The notes below the pieces were generated by a model. It did not search any database. It saw only the letters and a program-made list of their open reading frames with translations, and was not told where the DNA came from. Both the position numbers and the translations under genes were made by a program. Below, in pieces: positions 1 to 7,703 of a DNA stretch of 27,223 nt. Source of the stretch: JACQMJ01 sp964373495 (lineage in GTDB: Bacteria; Patescibacteriota; Minisyncoccia; Sungbacterales; SURF-37); the NCBI GenBank assembly GCA_964373495.1, contig CAYJUW010000006.1, forward strand, positions 1 through 27,223, given 5' to 3'. Position 1 is the stretch's first letter. Each line of letters opens with the position of its first letter.

Positions 1-19
1 ACCGATAGGTAGGATGGAA

Positions 20-150
20 GTGGGATTCGAAGGGTATTTCAAAACGTGAATGTCTTCACGTTTTGAAAACCCGAGCTCCGAAGGAGCGCGAAGCCGGTGA
101 GCTGGTCGAACCGTGCGGAGCGCGGGTGAGGAGGAATCCCACCCTCACCG
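20..150 (+). pseudogene. tRNA-like 3' region interrupted by a hairpin insert
   Basis: GTGGGATTC at about 20-28 and GAATCCCAC at about 134-142 are exact reverse complements and look like the two sides of a T-arm. The right side continues into CCTCACC plus G, as a tRNA acceptor strand with discriminator would. About 105 nt containing a perfect 14-bp hairpin and a GAGCTGGTCGAA-type dispersed repeat separate the sides. The 5' part of any tRNA lies outside the window. It could also be only an inverted repeat next to the following tRNA-Ser gene. Confidence 0.35.
37..68. repeat. Perfect 14-bp inverted repeat
   Basis: TTTCAAAACGTGAA and TTCACGTTTTGAAA are separated by the tetraloop TGTC. There is no T-run directly after the stem, so a terminator is not supported. 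It sits inside the insert of the interrupted tRNA-like sequence. Confidence 0.8.
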
Positions 151-157
151 AAAAATT

Positions 158-240
158 GGAGGGTTGGCAGAATGGCTAATGCGCTGGTCTTGAAAACCAG
201 TGGGCGCAAGCCCTTGCAGGTTCGAGTCCTGCACCCTCCG
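158..240 (+). tRNA. tRNA-Ser(TGA)
   Basis: The 7-bp acceptor GGAGGGT pairs with ACCCTCC, followed by discriminator G. The anticodon loop CTTGAAA, closed by CTGGT/ACCAG, gives anticodon TGA. A variable arm (GGGCGCAAGCCC) is present, as expected for a class II serine tRNA. The T-arm GCAGG-TTCGAGT-CCTGC is intact. CCA is not encoded. Confidence 0.95.
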
Positions 241-243
241 TTT

Positions 244-352
244 TGTAACGGGGTCGAGAAAAACCAGCGGGCGCAAGCCCTTAGAGGTTCCCGCCCTGCA
301 AAGCTGGGCGGGGCTCGCCCAAGTTTTTGGGCGGCGAGTCCTCTACCCTCCG
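244..352 (+). pseudogene. tRNA-Ser-like 3' half with an insert in the T-loop
   Basis: From about 252 the sequence resembles the 3' half of a serine tRNA: anticodon stem ACCAG, variable arm GGGCGCAAGCCC, T-stem AGAGG/CCTCT and an acceptor 3' strand ACCCTCC plus G identical to the upstream tRNA-Ser. The T-loop is split after TTC (290) by about 45 nt of GC-rich hairpin (about 291-335) before GAGTCC. No 5' half is seen. The left edge is the motif GTAACGGGGT, a variant of the CTAACGGGG repeat that abuts other tRNA halves here. Different T-stem bases show it is not a simple copy of the neighbouring gene. Confidence 0.6.
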
Positions 353-390
353 GAACCCACTCGTACTGCTCACTAGAGAATCCCTATGGT

Positions 391-981
391 ATGCCCGAAC
401 CTATTGACCTGCGCATTATTAAATTAGGAAGAGAGGCGTCCGGCATCACGCCGGAGAACAAACTTCCTGCTCCGGAGGATCCGGAGGACAACACGTTGCC
501 AGGCGCTGAGCATCCTACCTACCCCGTGTTCCTCTCCTGGAAGGCGCCGGAGTTTACCTACGACCCGGCTACTCTTCGCATCCGCACCGCGATCGGCGCC
601 CTGCTCGTCGCCGGCGGCGTCGTTGCCGCGTTCTTCAAAAACTTCCTCTTCGCGATTCTCCTGGCCGTCGCCGGAGGGCTGATCCTGGCCTACGCCGCAA
701 AGCCGCCGCGCACGCTCTCATGCGCCGTAACCGCCCGCGGCATCGCCGTGGGATCGCGCCTCTATGAATTCGAGGAACTGACCTCCTTCTGGATTTTCTA
801 CGACCCGCCGCTCTTTAAGGAGCTCGCCCTGCAATCCAAAAAAACATTCATGCCGATGGTCCGCATACCGCTCGGCGACCTTGACCCCTTGCGGCTTCGC
901 GAGGTTCTGCTACCCTTCGTGAAGGAGCAGCGCCAGGAAGCATCGGCGATAGATATTATTGCCAAGCGCCTGGGGTTTTGA
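391..981 (+). CDS. Small conserved membrane protein, function unknown
   Basis: 196 residues if translation starts at this ATG. The open frame extends upstream through tRNA-Ser(TGA), so the longer reading is unlikely. Residues 1-50 are polar and acidic. Two hydrophobic segments at about 64-81 and 84-102 form a likely helical hairpin. The C-terminal part (from about 108) is soluble and rich in alternating hydrophobic residues, with the phrase SRLYEFEEL followed by FWI and RIPLGD. This layout matches small PH-like membrane proteins common in CPR bacteria, but I cannot name a family. It stands alone between tRNA genes. Confidence 0.75.
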   Translation: MPEPIDLRIIKLGREASGITPENKLPAPEDPEDNTLPGAEHPTYPVFLSWKAPEFTYDPATLRIRTAIGALLVAGGVVAAFFKNFLFAILLAVAGGLILAYAAKPPRTLSCAVTARGIAVGSRLYEFEELTSFWIFYDPPLFKELALQSKKTFMPMVRIPLGDLDPLRLREVLLPFVKEQRQEASAIDIIAKRLGF

Positions 982-1273
982 AGGGCTTTGTCCGCCGCTC
1001 GGAGCCGCGGGCGATCAAGCGGCGGGAACAAAACCTTCGCCCGCCGAGGCCTTACTCGGCCTTCGCAGTCGAAGCGACTGCTTCGGCGGAGGAGGCGCGG
1101 AGGCGGGTTAGCATTCAGGAGCTCCGCCTTCGCTATAGCGCAACGGTCAACGACCAGCACCCTCCACATCACGTGTGCCCGTAGCCCCGACGCTCTCGCC
1201 GCTTCGCGCATCAGAGGTCGGGACCCCGACCCCATGGAGGCGCCGGGGCTCAGCGGACCCCGCACGAAAAATT
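982..1273 (+). other. Noncoding GC-rich stretch with tRNA 5' fragment and palindromic repeat
   Basis: No convincing gene. At 1174-1184 GTGCCCGTAGC looks like a tRNA 5' acceptor plus the first D-stem bases. It runs directly into GTAGCCCCGAC (1181-1191), a motif that recurs three more times in the window, and into GGTCGGGACCCCGACC (about 1218-1233), a palindrome. The matching acceptor strand CGGGCAC lies at about 1453-1459, beyond an intact tRNA-Arg. Confidence 0.6.
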
Positions 1274-1347
1274 GCGCCCCTAGCTCAATTGGATAGAGCA
1301 TCAGCTTGCGGAGCTGGAGGTTACAGGTTCGAGTCCTGTGGGGCGCG
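1274..1347 (+). tRNA. tRNA-Arg(GCG)
   Basis: Acceptor GCGCCCC pairs with GGGGCGC, discriminator G. D-arm GCTC/GAGC, anticodon stem TCAGC/GCTGG with loop TTGCGGA, giving anticodon GCG, and T-arm ACAGG-TTCGAGT-CCTGT are all present. GCG instead of the usual ACG (inosine) anticodon for the CGN box is unusual for bacteria. It lies between the 5' and 3' pieces of another tRNA-like sequence. Confidence 0.88.
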
Positions 1348-1390
1348 CAAGCAAATTTTCATGCGGGGCAGGTGCCGCGCAACCCTGCTT

Positions 1391-1422
1391 GCCCCGTAGC
1401 CAGCTTCGCTGTGCTACGGGGC
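1391..1422. repeat. Inverted repeat GCCCCGTAGC / GCTACGGGGC
   Basis: Ten-base arms are separated by 12 nt. It has the same core (GTAGC next to CCCC) as the palindromic elements found beside other tRNA genes here, and it directly precedes a tRNA 3' half. Confidence 0.75.
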
Positions 1423-1463
1423 GGAGGCAGAGGTCACAGGTTCAAATCCTGTCGGGCACGCCA
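1423..1463 (+). pseudogene. tRNA 3' half with encoded CCA
   Basis: It contains an anticodon-stem-like GGCAG, variable loop AGGTC, T-arm ACAGG-TTCAAAT-CCTGT, acceptor strand CGGGCAC, discriminator G and CCA. CGGGCAC is the exact complement of GTGCCCG at 1174-1180, so the two pieces look like parts of one tRNA separated by about 240 bp that hold tRNA-Arg(GCG) and two palindromic repeats. No anticodon can be assigned. Confidence 0.65.
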
Positions 1464-1532
1464 GCAAATTATTAGTGCGGAGTAAAACCGTCCCGGTGGC
1501 CATCGAGGCGGTTTTGTATTAGGGTCAATCGT

Positions 1533-4309
1533 ATGGAATTTGACGCGCGGCTGGAAGATTCGCTCCGCGTAACGCCGCGGCAGAAATCGGCGCTGGCCAA
1601 ACTCGGCATCCGGACGGTGCGCGACCTCCTGTTTCATTTCCCGGCGCGCTACGAGGAGGTTGGCGCGCTGAGGCAAATCCGCGACCTCCGCGAGGGGGAG
1701 AAGGCCACCGTGATCGCCGAGGTCATCAGCCTGAAAGCTGAAAAAACGTGGAAGAAGAAGCTCCGCATCGCCGAGGGCATCGTCCGGGATGGCACTGGAT
1801 TACTCGCCGTGGTCTGGTTCAACCAGCCCTATGTCGCGAACATCTTGAAACCCGGAGCACGGGTGCGCCTCTCGGGCAAGGTGACGCGCGGCAAGAGCGG
1901 CCTGGTTATGGCCAACCCGCTCTTTGAACCCGTAACGCAGATTAACGCAGATAAAACGCAGATCTACGCAGAAGCGGGGCAAACGCTCCTGCCCGTCTAC
2001 CCCGAAACCTACGGCATCACCTCGCGGTGGCTACGCTACCAAATCGAACGGCTGCTCGCGCACCTCGGGCCGCTCCCGGAAATCCTGCCGAGCGAAATTC
2101 TCGCCACATACCACCTCCCCGCCTCTGCTCGGGCCCTCCGCGCCATCCATTTCCCGAAAAATCTCGGCCAGGCCGAGGCGGCGCGAAAGCGCTTCGCCTT
2201 CGAGGAGATTTTTTTAATCCAGCTAAACCGCCAGCGCGAGCGGAAGAAACTCGAAGCCGAACGCTCGTTCAAAATCGAAACGCATACTGATCTCATCAGG
2301 CGCTTTGTCGAATCCCTCCCCTTCCCGCTGACCAACGCCCAGCGGAAAGCCATCTGGCAGATCCTGCAGGACTTCCATAACGCGCACCCTATGGCGCGGC
2401 TCTTGGAGGGCGACGTCGGCTCGGGCAAAACCCTCGTGGCCGCGGCCTCGGCCCTGAACGTGGCCGCCTCCGGTTTCCAGGCGGCCTACATGGCGCCGAC
2501 TGAAATTCTCGCGCGTCAGCACTTTGAAGAATTCATTCGCCGCTTAGCGCCCTTTAAAATCCGCATCGGACTCCTGACTTCATCCGAGGCGCGGAAGTTT
2601 CCATCTAAAGTCAATCCGAACACGCACACTCATATATCAAAATCACAGCTCCTGAAGTGGTGCTTGAACGGGGAAATCCAGATTCTCATCGGCACACACG
2701 CGCTCATTGAGGAACGGGTGAAATTCAAAAAGCTCGCCTTTGTGGTTGTTGACGAACAGCACCGNNNNNNNNNNNNNNNNNNNNNNNNNNNNNNNNNNNN
2801 NNNNNNNNNNNNNNNNNNNNNNNNNNNNNNNNNNNNNNNNNNNNNNNNNNNNNNNNNNNNNNNNAGGAACGGGTGAAATTCAAAAAGCTCGCCTTTGTGG
2901 TTGTTGACGAACAGCACCGCTTCGGCGTCACCCAGCGAGCCTTACTCGCTGGGCGCAGATCAACGCAGATAGAAGCGCAGAATGACGCAGATACGACGAA
3001 CGAATTTCTCTTTGAAGATCTGACGTATCAAATTCGTGGTGCCGCTTTTTCGGTCGCGAATGCCTTGGGACTCGGATTGAAAGAAAGCATGTACCAGAAA
3101 GCTCTCACGGAGGAGTTCAAGAACCGGAATCTCCTATTTACCCCGGAAGCAACCATCAAAGTCGGTTACCGGAACCGCTCCGTCGGAACTTTTCGTCCTG
3201 ACTTTATTGTTGCTGATAAGGTGCTGGTAGAACTCAAGGCATCGCCATTTCTCGGGAGCGTCGAGGAGCGACAAATTTGGTCGTATCTCAGGGGTTCGCC
3301 GTACCGTTTAGCGCTCCTCATCAACTTCGGAAGCCACAAACTCGACATCCGGCGCATCGTCTATGACACCGCTCGCAATCCGCGTACATCAGCGCTTCAT
3401 CAGCGTGAATCAGCGAGGACGCGACCTCATTTCTTGTCGATGAGCGCTACTCCGATTCCTCGAACATTAGCATTGACCATCTATGGAGATCTGGACTTGA
3501 GCGTCCTAGACGAGATGCCGCCCGGCCGCGAGCCGGTGGAGACAAAAGTCATCGCCCCGCGCGAGCGGGCGCAGACCTACGAATTTATCCGCGAGGAGGT
3601 CAGGAGGGGTGGGCAGGTGTTTGTGATTTGCCCGCGGATCGAAATAAAAGAAAAGGACGGCGCTCTACCCGCTCACCGCTATCCGCTACCCGCTGCGGCG
3701 CAGGCAAAACTCGATTGGTCCGAAGTCAAATCAGTCAAGGCGGAATTCAAAAAACTATCAGAGGAAATCTTCCCCGATCTCCGCGTGGGCATGGTCCACG
3801 GCAAGCTGAAGCCGAAGGAGAAAGAGGCCGTGATGAAGAAGTTCAAAAGCCACGCGCTCGACATCCTTGTATCAACCTCGGTGGTGGAGGTCGGGGTTGA
3901 TGTGCCGAACGCCTCCATCATGATGATCGAGGGCGCGGAACGGTTTGGATTGGCCCAGCTCCACCAGTTCCGCGGCCGGGTCGGCCGCGGTCCCCGCAAG
4001 TCCTACTGCCTCGTATTCACCACGAGCCAGGATCACGCTTCGAATCGCCGGTTAAAAGCGCTGCAAGAGGTCAAAACCGGCTTTGCGCTCGCCGAATACG
4101 ATCTGCAATTTCGCGGCCCGGGCGAACTCTCCGGCCGCAAACAGTGGGGCATTTCCGACGTCGGCATGGAGGCCTTAAAAAACATAAAAATGGTTGAGGC
4201 GGCGCGGCACGAGGCCCAGCGGCTCATCGCCAAAGACCCTGAATTAAAAACCTGCCCGCTCCTGCGGGAGCGGATCGAGCACATCGGCGCGGTGGCGCAT
4301 TTCGAATGA
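1533..4309 (+). CDS. recG: ATP-dependent DNA helicase RecG with inserted GxxExxY domain
   Basis: RecG remodels stalled replication forks and branched DNA. The N-terminal wedge/OB region is followed by Walker A GDVGSGKT (about 2410-2433), DEQH (Walker B), SATPIPRT (motif III) and the C-terminal helicase domain through QFRGRVGRG. A 100-N gap interrupts it. The 55 bp before and after the gap are identical, and removing the gap plus one copy (155 nt) puts both parts in the same frame, giving 873 codons. That is about 180 longer than usual for the family. The surplus is a GxxExxY domain of about 156 residues between DEQHRFGV and PHFLSMSATP, plus a repeat peptide of about 17 residues near 1929-1974. 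The gene ends 14 bp from the convergent glycosyltransferase. Confidence 0.95.
1929..1974. repeat. CGCAGATnAA-type tandem repeat inserted in frame in recG
   Basis: Three degenerate units of ACGCAGATNNA encode the peptide TQINADKTQIYAEAG between NPLFEPV and LLPVYPET, where ordinary RecG proteins have no such segment. The same unit borders the GxxExxY insertion further down the gene, so this appears to be a solo end of that element. Confidence 0.7.
2765..2864. other. Assembly gap (100 N), probably zero length
   Basis: The 55 bases at 2710-2764 are repeated exactly at 2865-2919. This is typical of two contigs overlapping by one k-mer that were scaffolded but not merged. Collapsing the overlap restores the recG frame. 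Confidence 0.92.
2954..3421 (+). mobile_element. GxxExxY-family insertion within recG
   Basis: The inserted segment encodes about 156 residues. It carries the signature GLKESMY (GxxExxY) and a PD-(D/E)xK nuclease-like core, RPDFIV followed by VELKA. GxxExxY proteins are usually standalone; here the domain is in frame inside the helicase. The DNA ends are tandem units: CAACGCAGAT-type repeats on the left (about 2957-3000) and ATCAGCG-type repeats on the right (about 3387-3418). They are imperfect inverted copies of each other, as expected for ends of a mobile cassette. Whether the host protein stays functional as an uninterrupted fusion is not known. Confidence 0.8.
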
Positions 4310-4323
4310 GCCCGCGCTCCACT

Positions 4324-5925
4324 TCAATCCGTGACTTGCGGCTGCGTTTTGAGCGCAATCGTTTTTCCGCGATATTTCGGCGTCACCCAAAACCCCATAT
4401 ACCTCCCCAGCATGAGGCGGGTTTGGGCCTCGAGGCCCGGGAAGGAGCCGAAGGTCATAATCGTGATCGGCAGCAAAGCCCACTGGAGCACCATCCAGAG
4501 GTAGGTGCGGACCGGCTTGCCGGCTGGCCGCGGCGGCAGGAGGCGGGTTGAGATGTAGGCCGAGGTCACGAGGCCGACCATGGCCAGGGTCATGATCCAG
4601 CGCGTGATCTTCGGGAGGTTGTAGGCAACCAAGGTGGTATTGAACGCGTCCGATCCGATCAGAACCGGCAGCCAGCCGAGAAAGAAAATGATCATGGCGT
4701 TCGTGGCCCAGGACCAGAAGCCCTCGAGCTGATTGAAGGCGAAGTAGATCTTCCGCCGAAACGGCATCTTGAAATTTTTCAAAAATCCGAAGAGGAGGTA
4801 GGGCACGTTTTCCACGCCCCAGCCCCAGCGCCGCTGCTGCTTGTATACGTTCTTTGCCGTTTGCCAGAGCGTCGGGGCCACATTGGCATCCATATAGACC
4901 GGGTAGTAGAGCGGCACCGTGCGGTAGTCGCCGTCATAGAACAAAAGCGACTGCCAGAAGATCCGCGAATCCTCCGAGACCAAGTTCACCGGCCAGAAAT
5001 CCATTTCCACCAAGGCCTTGAAGGACATTGAATGTGAAGAGAACGTGGCCAGACGCTCGGGTCTGGATTGCTGCATGGTCTGCCAGAAGGTGCCGGACAC
5101 GGCCACAACGCGGGCAAAGGCCGGGGCTGACCAGATGTTGTTCGAGTAGACCGGAATCGGCTGGTAAGAGGAGCGGAGGGGCTTTGGCGCGCTCAGGTAG
5201 TGGTAGGTGAGAATGGCAAAGTATTCCGGCGGCACCACGGTGTCGCTGTCAAAGGAGGAGACAACGATGCGCTCGTAGGGAATGCCGGTAGGATCCACGA
5301 GCGCGGCCTTGGCTTTTCGGATGGCGTAGGTTTCGTTCGAGCCCTTGCCGGCAAGCTCGCCGGGGATATCCGCTGGATGCACCGCGATCAAGAATTTGAA
5401 AAATTTGCCCGCGAACTCTTGACGCAACCGCTCGGCAACTTCCCGCGCCGGCCTGCCCACTCGCTCCTCAACCCCAAGCACGACCATCATGCGATCTTTG
5501 GGGTACGTGTTTGCAACGATGGCCTCCAAGCCGTGGCGCATCACCTCGTAGGGCTCCTGGTAAAAGGGCAGGATGATGAGGTGGTAGATATCTGACCAAT
5601 GACTAATGACGAATGACGAATGACGAATGTCTAATGCGTTCAACTTAGCGAGCCAGTCGGTTTTGAGATGGCGCTGCATCTGGGCGTAGCCGGCGCGAAG
5701 GTGGAGCGACAAAAACACGGTCTTGAATAGCCAGTAGACGTCAAAGGCGATAATAAAAAAACTCGCGAAGACCGGTGCCCAGCGGCTCGCCGCGAAAATA
5801 CCGAGGATGGTCGCCCAGGCCAGCGCCCCGGGCAGAATCTCGAGCAGCCGATACAAAACCCGACCCGCCGGGGTCGGAATATCGCTCGCCTTCGCGGCTT
5901 TGAGATAATCGGCTTTCGCGAGCAT
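4324..5925 (-). CDS. Membrane-bound family 2 glycosyltransferase
   Basis: 533 residues. Two N-terminal membrane segments (about 28-48 and 52-75) precede a cytoplasmic catalytic domain with the DxD motif in SFDSD (about 224-228), an ED acceptor-site motif at about 318-319 and QQRRW (363-367). At least three C-terminal membrane segments follow. This is the architecture of processive GT2 enzymes such as cellulose or hyaluronan synthases, so it probably makes or exports a surface polysaccharide; the substrate cannot be told. An insert encoding about 14 residues (around 99-112) derives from a GAATGAC tandem repeat. Convergent with recG. Confidence 0.9.
   Translation of the reverse strand: MLAKADYLKAAKASDIPTPAGRVLYRLLEILPGALAWATILGIFAASRWAPVFASFFIIAFDVYWLFKTVFLSLHLRAGYAQMQRHLKTDWLAKLNALDIRHSSFVISHWSDIYHLIILPFYQEPYEVMRHGLEAIVANTYPKDRMMVVLGVEERVGRPAREVAERLRQEFAGKFFKFLIAVHPADIPGELAGKGSNETYAIRKAKAALVDPTGIPYERIVVSSFDSDTVVPPEYFAILTYHYLSAPKPLRSSYQPIPVYSNNIWSAPAFARVVAVSGTFWQTMQQSRPERLATFSSHSMSFKALVEMDFWPVNLVSEDSRIFWQSLLFYDGDYRTVPLYYPVYMDANVAPTLWQTAKNVYKQQRRWGWGVENVPYLLFGFLKNFKMPFRRKIYFAFNQLEGFWSWATNAMIIFFLGWLPVLIGSDAFNTTLVAYNLPKITRWIMTLAMVGLVTSAYISTRLLPPRPAGKPVRTYLWMVLQWALLPITIMTFGSFPGLEAQTRLMLGRYMGFWVTPKYRGKTIALKTQPQVTD
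5594..5637. repeat. GACGAAT tandem repeat inside the glycosyltransferase gene
   Basis: About five degenerate copies of the 7-mer ATGACGA run through this stretch. They are translated in frame as a serine/histidine-rich patch just before the conserved DIYHLIILPFY segment. A similar GCGAATGACTAC stretch precedes uppS at 19565-19590. Confidence 0.75.
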
Positions 5926-5989
5926 GGGATGTAAGTTTCATCGTAGTAAAAAATTGGCGTAACTGCAAGCCAAATGCCGGAGAGAATGA

Positions 5990-6021
5990 AAAAGCCGGCG
6001 AGCATTGCTTGTGCTCGCCGG
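5990..6021 (-). terminator. Intrinsic terminator of the CDF transporter gene
   Basis: On the minus strand the stem CCGGCGAGC/GCTCGCCGG is followed by CTTTTTC, 25 nt after the CDF stop codon. Confidence 0.85.
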
Positions 6022-6045
6022 TGACGTCCGCCGTTCGCCGTGTCA

Positions 6046-6906
6046 CTACGCCGGCGTTGGCTGGAGGAACACGCACACTTCGCCGCAATACTCTACCTCG
6101 GTGCGTATCGTGTGGTGACTGATTTTGAACAACCCGTGGAAAACCTCTTCCAGCCGCCGGTCAATGTCCTCCTGCGGCACGGCGGGATCGCGAATAACGT
6201 GGAGCGTCATACTGACGTGTCCGCCAACCTGCCGGAGGTGCACCTCGTGGAAGTCCACGACGCCGAGCACCGAGCGCATGACGCGCCGGAACTCTGCCCA
6301 CGGGAACGGCGGCGCCTTGTCGAGGAGCTCGTCGCGGGCGGCGGCGAATGTCCGCCATGTCGGAATTGAAAACGCCGCTACCACGAGGAAGCTCGCCACG
6401 GCGTCAAGCCAGAGCCACCCGGTTAGCTTGATGGCGAGGGCCGCCGCTACGATCAGGAGCACGCCGTAGAAGTCGAAGTTCACCTTGAGGCGCGCTCCGC
6501 GGAAGTGGTGCTCGTGCGGTGCGTTACGGAAGAGAAACTTAAGGAGCGCGTTCCACCCAAAGACACCGATCGCAACGAGGAGCACCAGGGTGGAGCGGAT
6601 CGGCTGTGGCTCCCAGAATTTGGACAACGTCTCGGGAAGGATATCCCGTACCACCACGAACGCAAGGACCAGCACGCTGCCGACAGCGGCGAGGGCCTTG
6701 GCTTTCCACCGACCGAAGGTGTAGCGCTCCGAAATATCACGCTTCGCGAACAACTCCGCCCAGAGCGCAATCCCTACCGCCACGCCGTCACTCGCGAGGT
6801 GGACGGCCTCGGCCACCAGCGCCACACTTCCGCTCCGGCGGCCCAGCAGGAACACCACAAGCGATACGGCGAAGTACCCAACACAACCGGCCACGAGTAC
6901 CCACAC
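6046..6906 (-). CDS. Cation diffusion facilitator (CDF) family metal transporter
   Basis: 286 residues with about six membrane segments and a C-terminal ferredoxin-like cytoplasmic domain (HEVHLRQVGGHVSMTLHV). CDF proteins export Zn, Mn, Fe or Co divalent ions in exchange for protons. The first metal half-site in helix 2 is HLASD. In helix 5, where most members have HxxxD, the sequence is KVNFD, so the canonical histidine seems absent. GTG is chosen as start because AAAGGAGGG lies 8 nt upstream; an overlapping ATG is in another frame. A separate promoter and terminator make it a single-gene transcript. Confidence 0.88.
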   Translation of the reverse strand: MWVLVAGCVGYFAVSLVVFLLGRRSGSVALVAEAVHLASDGVAVGIALWAELFAKRDISERYTFGRWKAKALAAVGSVLVLAFVVVRDILPETLSKFWEPQPIRSTLVLLVAIGVFGWNALLKFLFRNAPHEHHFRGARLKVNFDFYGVLLIVAAALAIKLTGWLWLDAVASFLVVAAFSIPTWRTFAAARDELLDKAPPFPWAEFRRVMRSVLGVVDFHEVHLRQVGGHVSMTLHVIRDPAVPQEDIDRRLEEVFHGLFKISHHTIRTEVEYCGEVCVFLQPTPA

Positions 6907-6946
6907 GGCTCATCCCTCCTTTCGCTCTCAAAATAGCTTTGCGCCC

Positions 6947-6975
6947 AGCGTAGCCGCACCCTTCGTGGCCGTCAA
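6947..6975 (-). promoter_or_regulatory. Promoter of the CDF gene
   Basis: TTGACG (6970-6975), a 17-nt spacer and TACGCT (6947-6952) on the minus strand. Transcription would start near 6940 and leave a leader of about 35 nt carrying the AAAGGAGGG ribosome site. Confidence 0.65.
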
Positions 6976-7026
6976 TGGCGGCAGGCGATGTCAGTGTATG
7001 AGCAGCACGGGATACCAGTGCGGCGT

Positions 7027-7056
7027 TGCAAATAGTTGCTTAGGCAATTATTTGCA
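7027..7056. repeat. 30-bp palindrome, copy 1 (downstream of Cas2/PaaX-like gene)
   Basis: Arms TGCAAATAGTTGC and GCAATTATTTGCA around a TTAG centre. It differs by two substitutions from the perfect copy at 21734-21763. It lies 41 bp beyond the stop of the Cas2/PaaX-like gene. Confidence 0.85.
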
Positions 7057-7096
7057 CCAGCATCAGTACTCGCTTCGGCACTCACGCTAGTGGCGG

Positions 7097-7672
7097 CTAG
7101 AGGAGATCAAACGCGCGCCGTACGCTCCCCTCCGCGCTCCCGAGCGAGTGGACTTCAAGGCAATGGACATACCGATCAATGTCGAGGAAATTACAGATAA
7201 AATCAACCTCGTCTTCGCAGGGGTATGGGTGCACGAATACGCTCTTTTGCAGCGCGAGAAACCCCAAATCGGTGAGTTTGCGGCGAAAGAGTTCCCGCTC
7301 CCGCTTCTTAGTATTCGGGACATCAAAAATGACCATACGCCACCTCGCGTCCCACCGCCTCGGCGGTTCGGCCGGCCGCATGGCATCGAACTCAAACTGG
7401 CGTAGACGCCGCTTGCCGAGTTCGGTGATGATAAGATACGTTTTCTTTCCACGCTCTTCGAAGCGGACCAAACGCCGCTGGCGCAACCGCCGCAGCGCTT
7501 CGCGCACGCGTTCGCGCCGCCACTCCCGCCGCGCGTAGGGGTCGTCGCGGAGGAAGGGCGCGAGCGCGACACCGATGTTCGGCGCAACAAAGAGCGATGC
7601 GGCAACGGCGCCGTAGCCAATGGCCCGCAGAACATCCCACGCCAGCGAACGATAGTGGAGATTCTTACCCAT
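7097..7672 (-). CDS. Standalone Cas2/PaaX-like protein
   Basis: 191 residues from the ATG at 7672; a longer frame to 7708 begins within the palindrome and is less likely. The N-terminal half has a hydrophobic helix (about 15-35) and an arginine-rich winged-helix-like region. The C-terminal part (about 105-175) has the Cas2/PaaX-C pattern: WRMVIFDVP, then LTDLGFLALQKSVFVHPYP. CPR genomes often carry such proteins labelled Cas2, with no CRISPR array or cas1; none is seen here either. The gene is bracketed at both ends by copies of one 30-bp palindrome, which suggests a mobile or palindrome-processing role. Confidence 0.8.
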   Translation of the reverse strand: MGKNLHYRSLAWDVLRAIGYGAVAASLFVAPNIGVALAPFLRDDPYARREWRRERVREALRRLRQRRLVRFEERGKKTYLIITELGKRRLRQFEFDAMRPAEPPRRWDARWRMVIFDVPNTKKRERELFRRKLTDLGFLALQKSVFVHPYPCEDEVDFICNFLDIDRYVHCLEVHSLGSAEGSVRRAFDLL

Positions 7673-7703
7673 GCCGCCACCGTATCCTACTCCCCACGGA
7701 TGA

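Noticed and set aside
798..1301. Minus-strand open frame of 167 codons
   Set aside because: It overlaps the membrane protein gene and tRNA-Arg, is Arg/Ser-rich as expected for a GC-rich shadow frame, and has no domain.
7097..7672. CRISPR-Cas locus around the Cas2-like gene
   Set aside because: No cas1 or effector gene and no array of equal direct repeats with spacers is visible in the window. The flanking palindromes occur singly.
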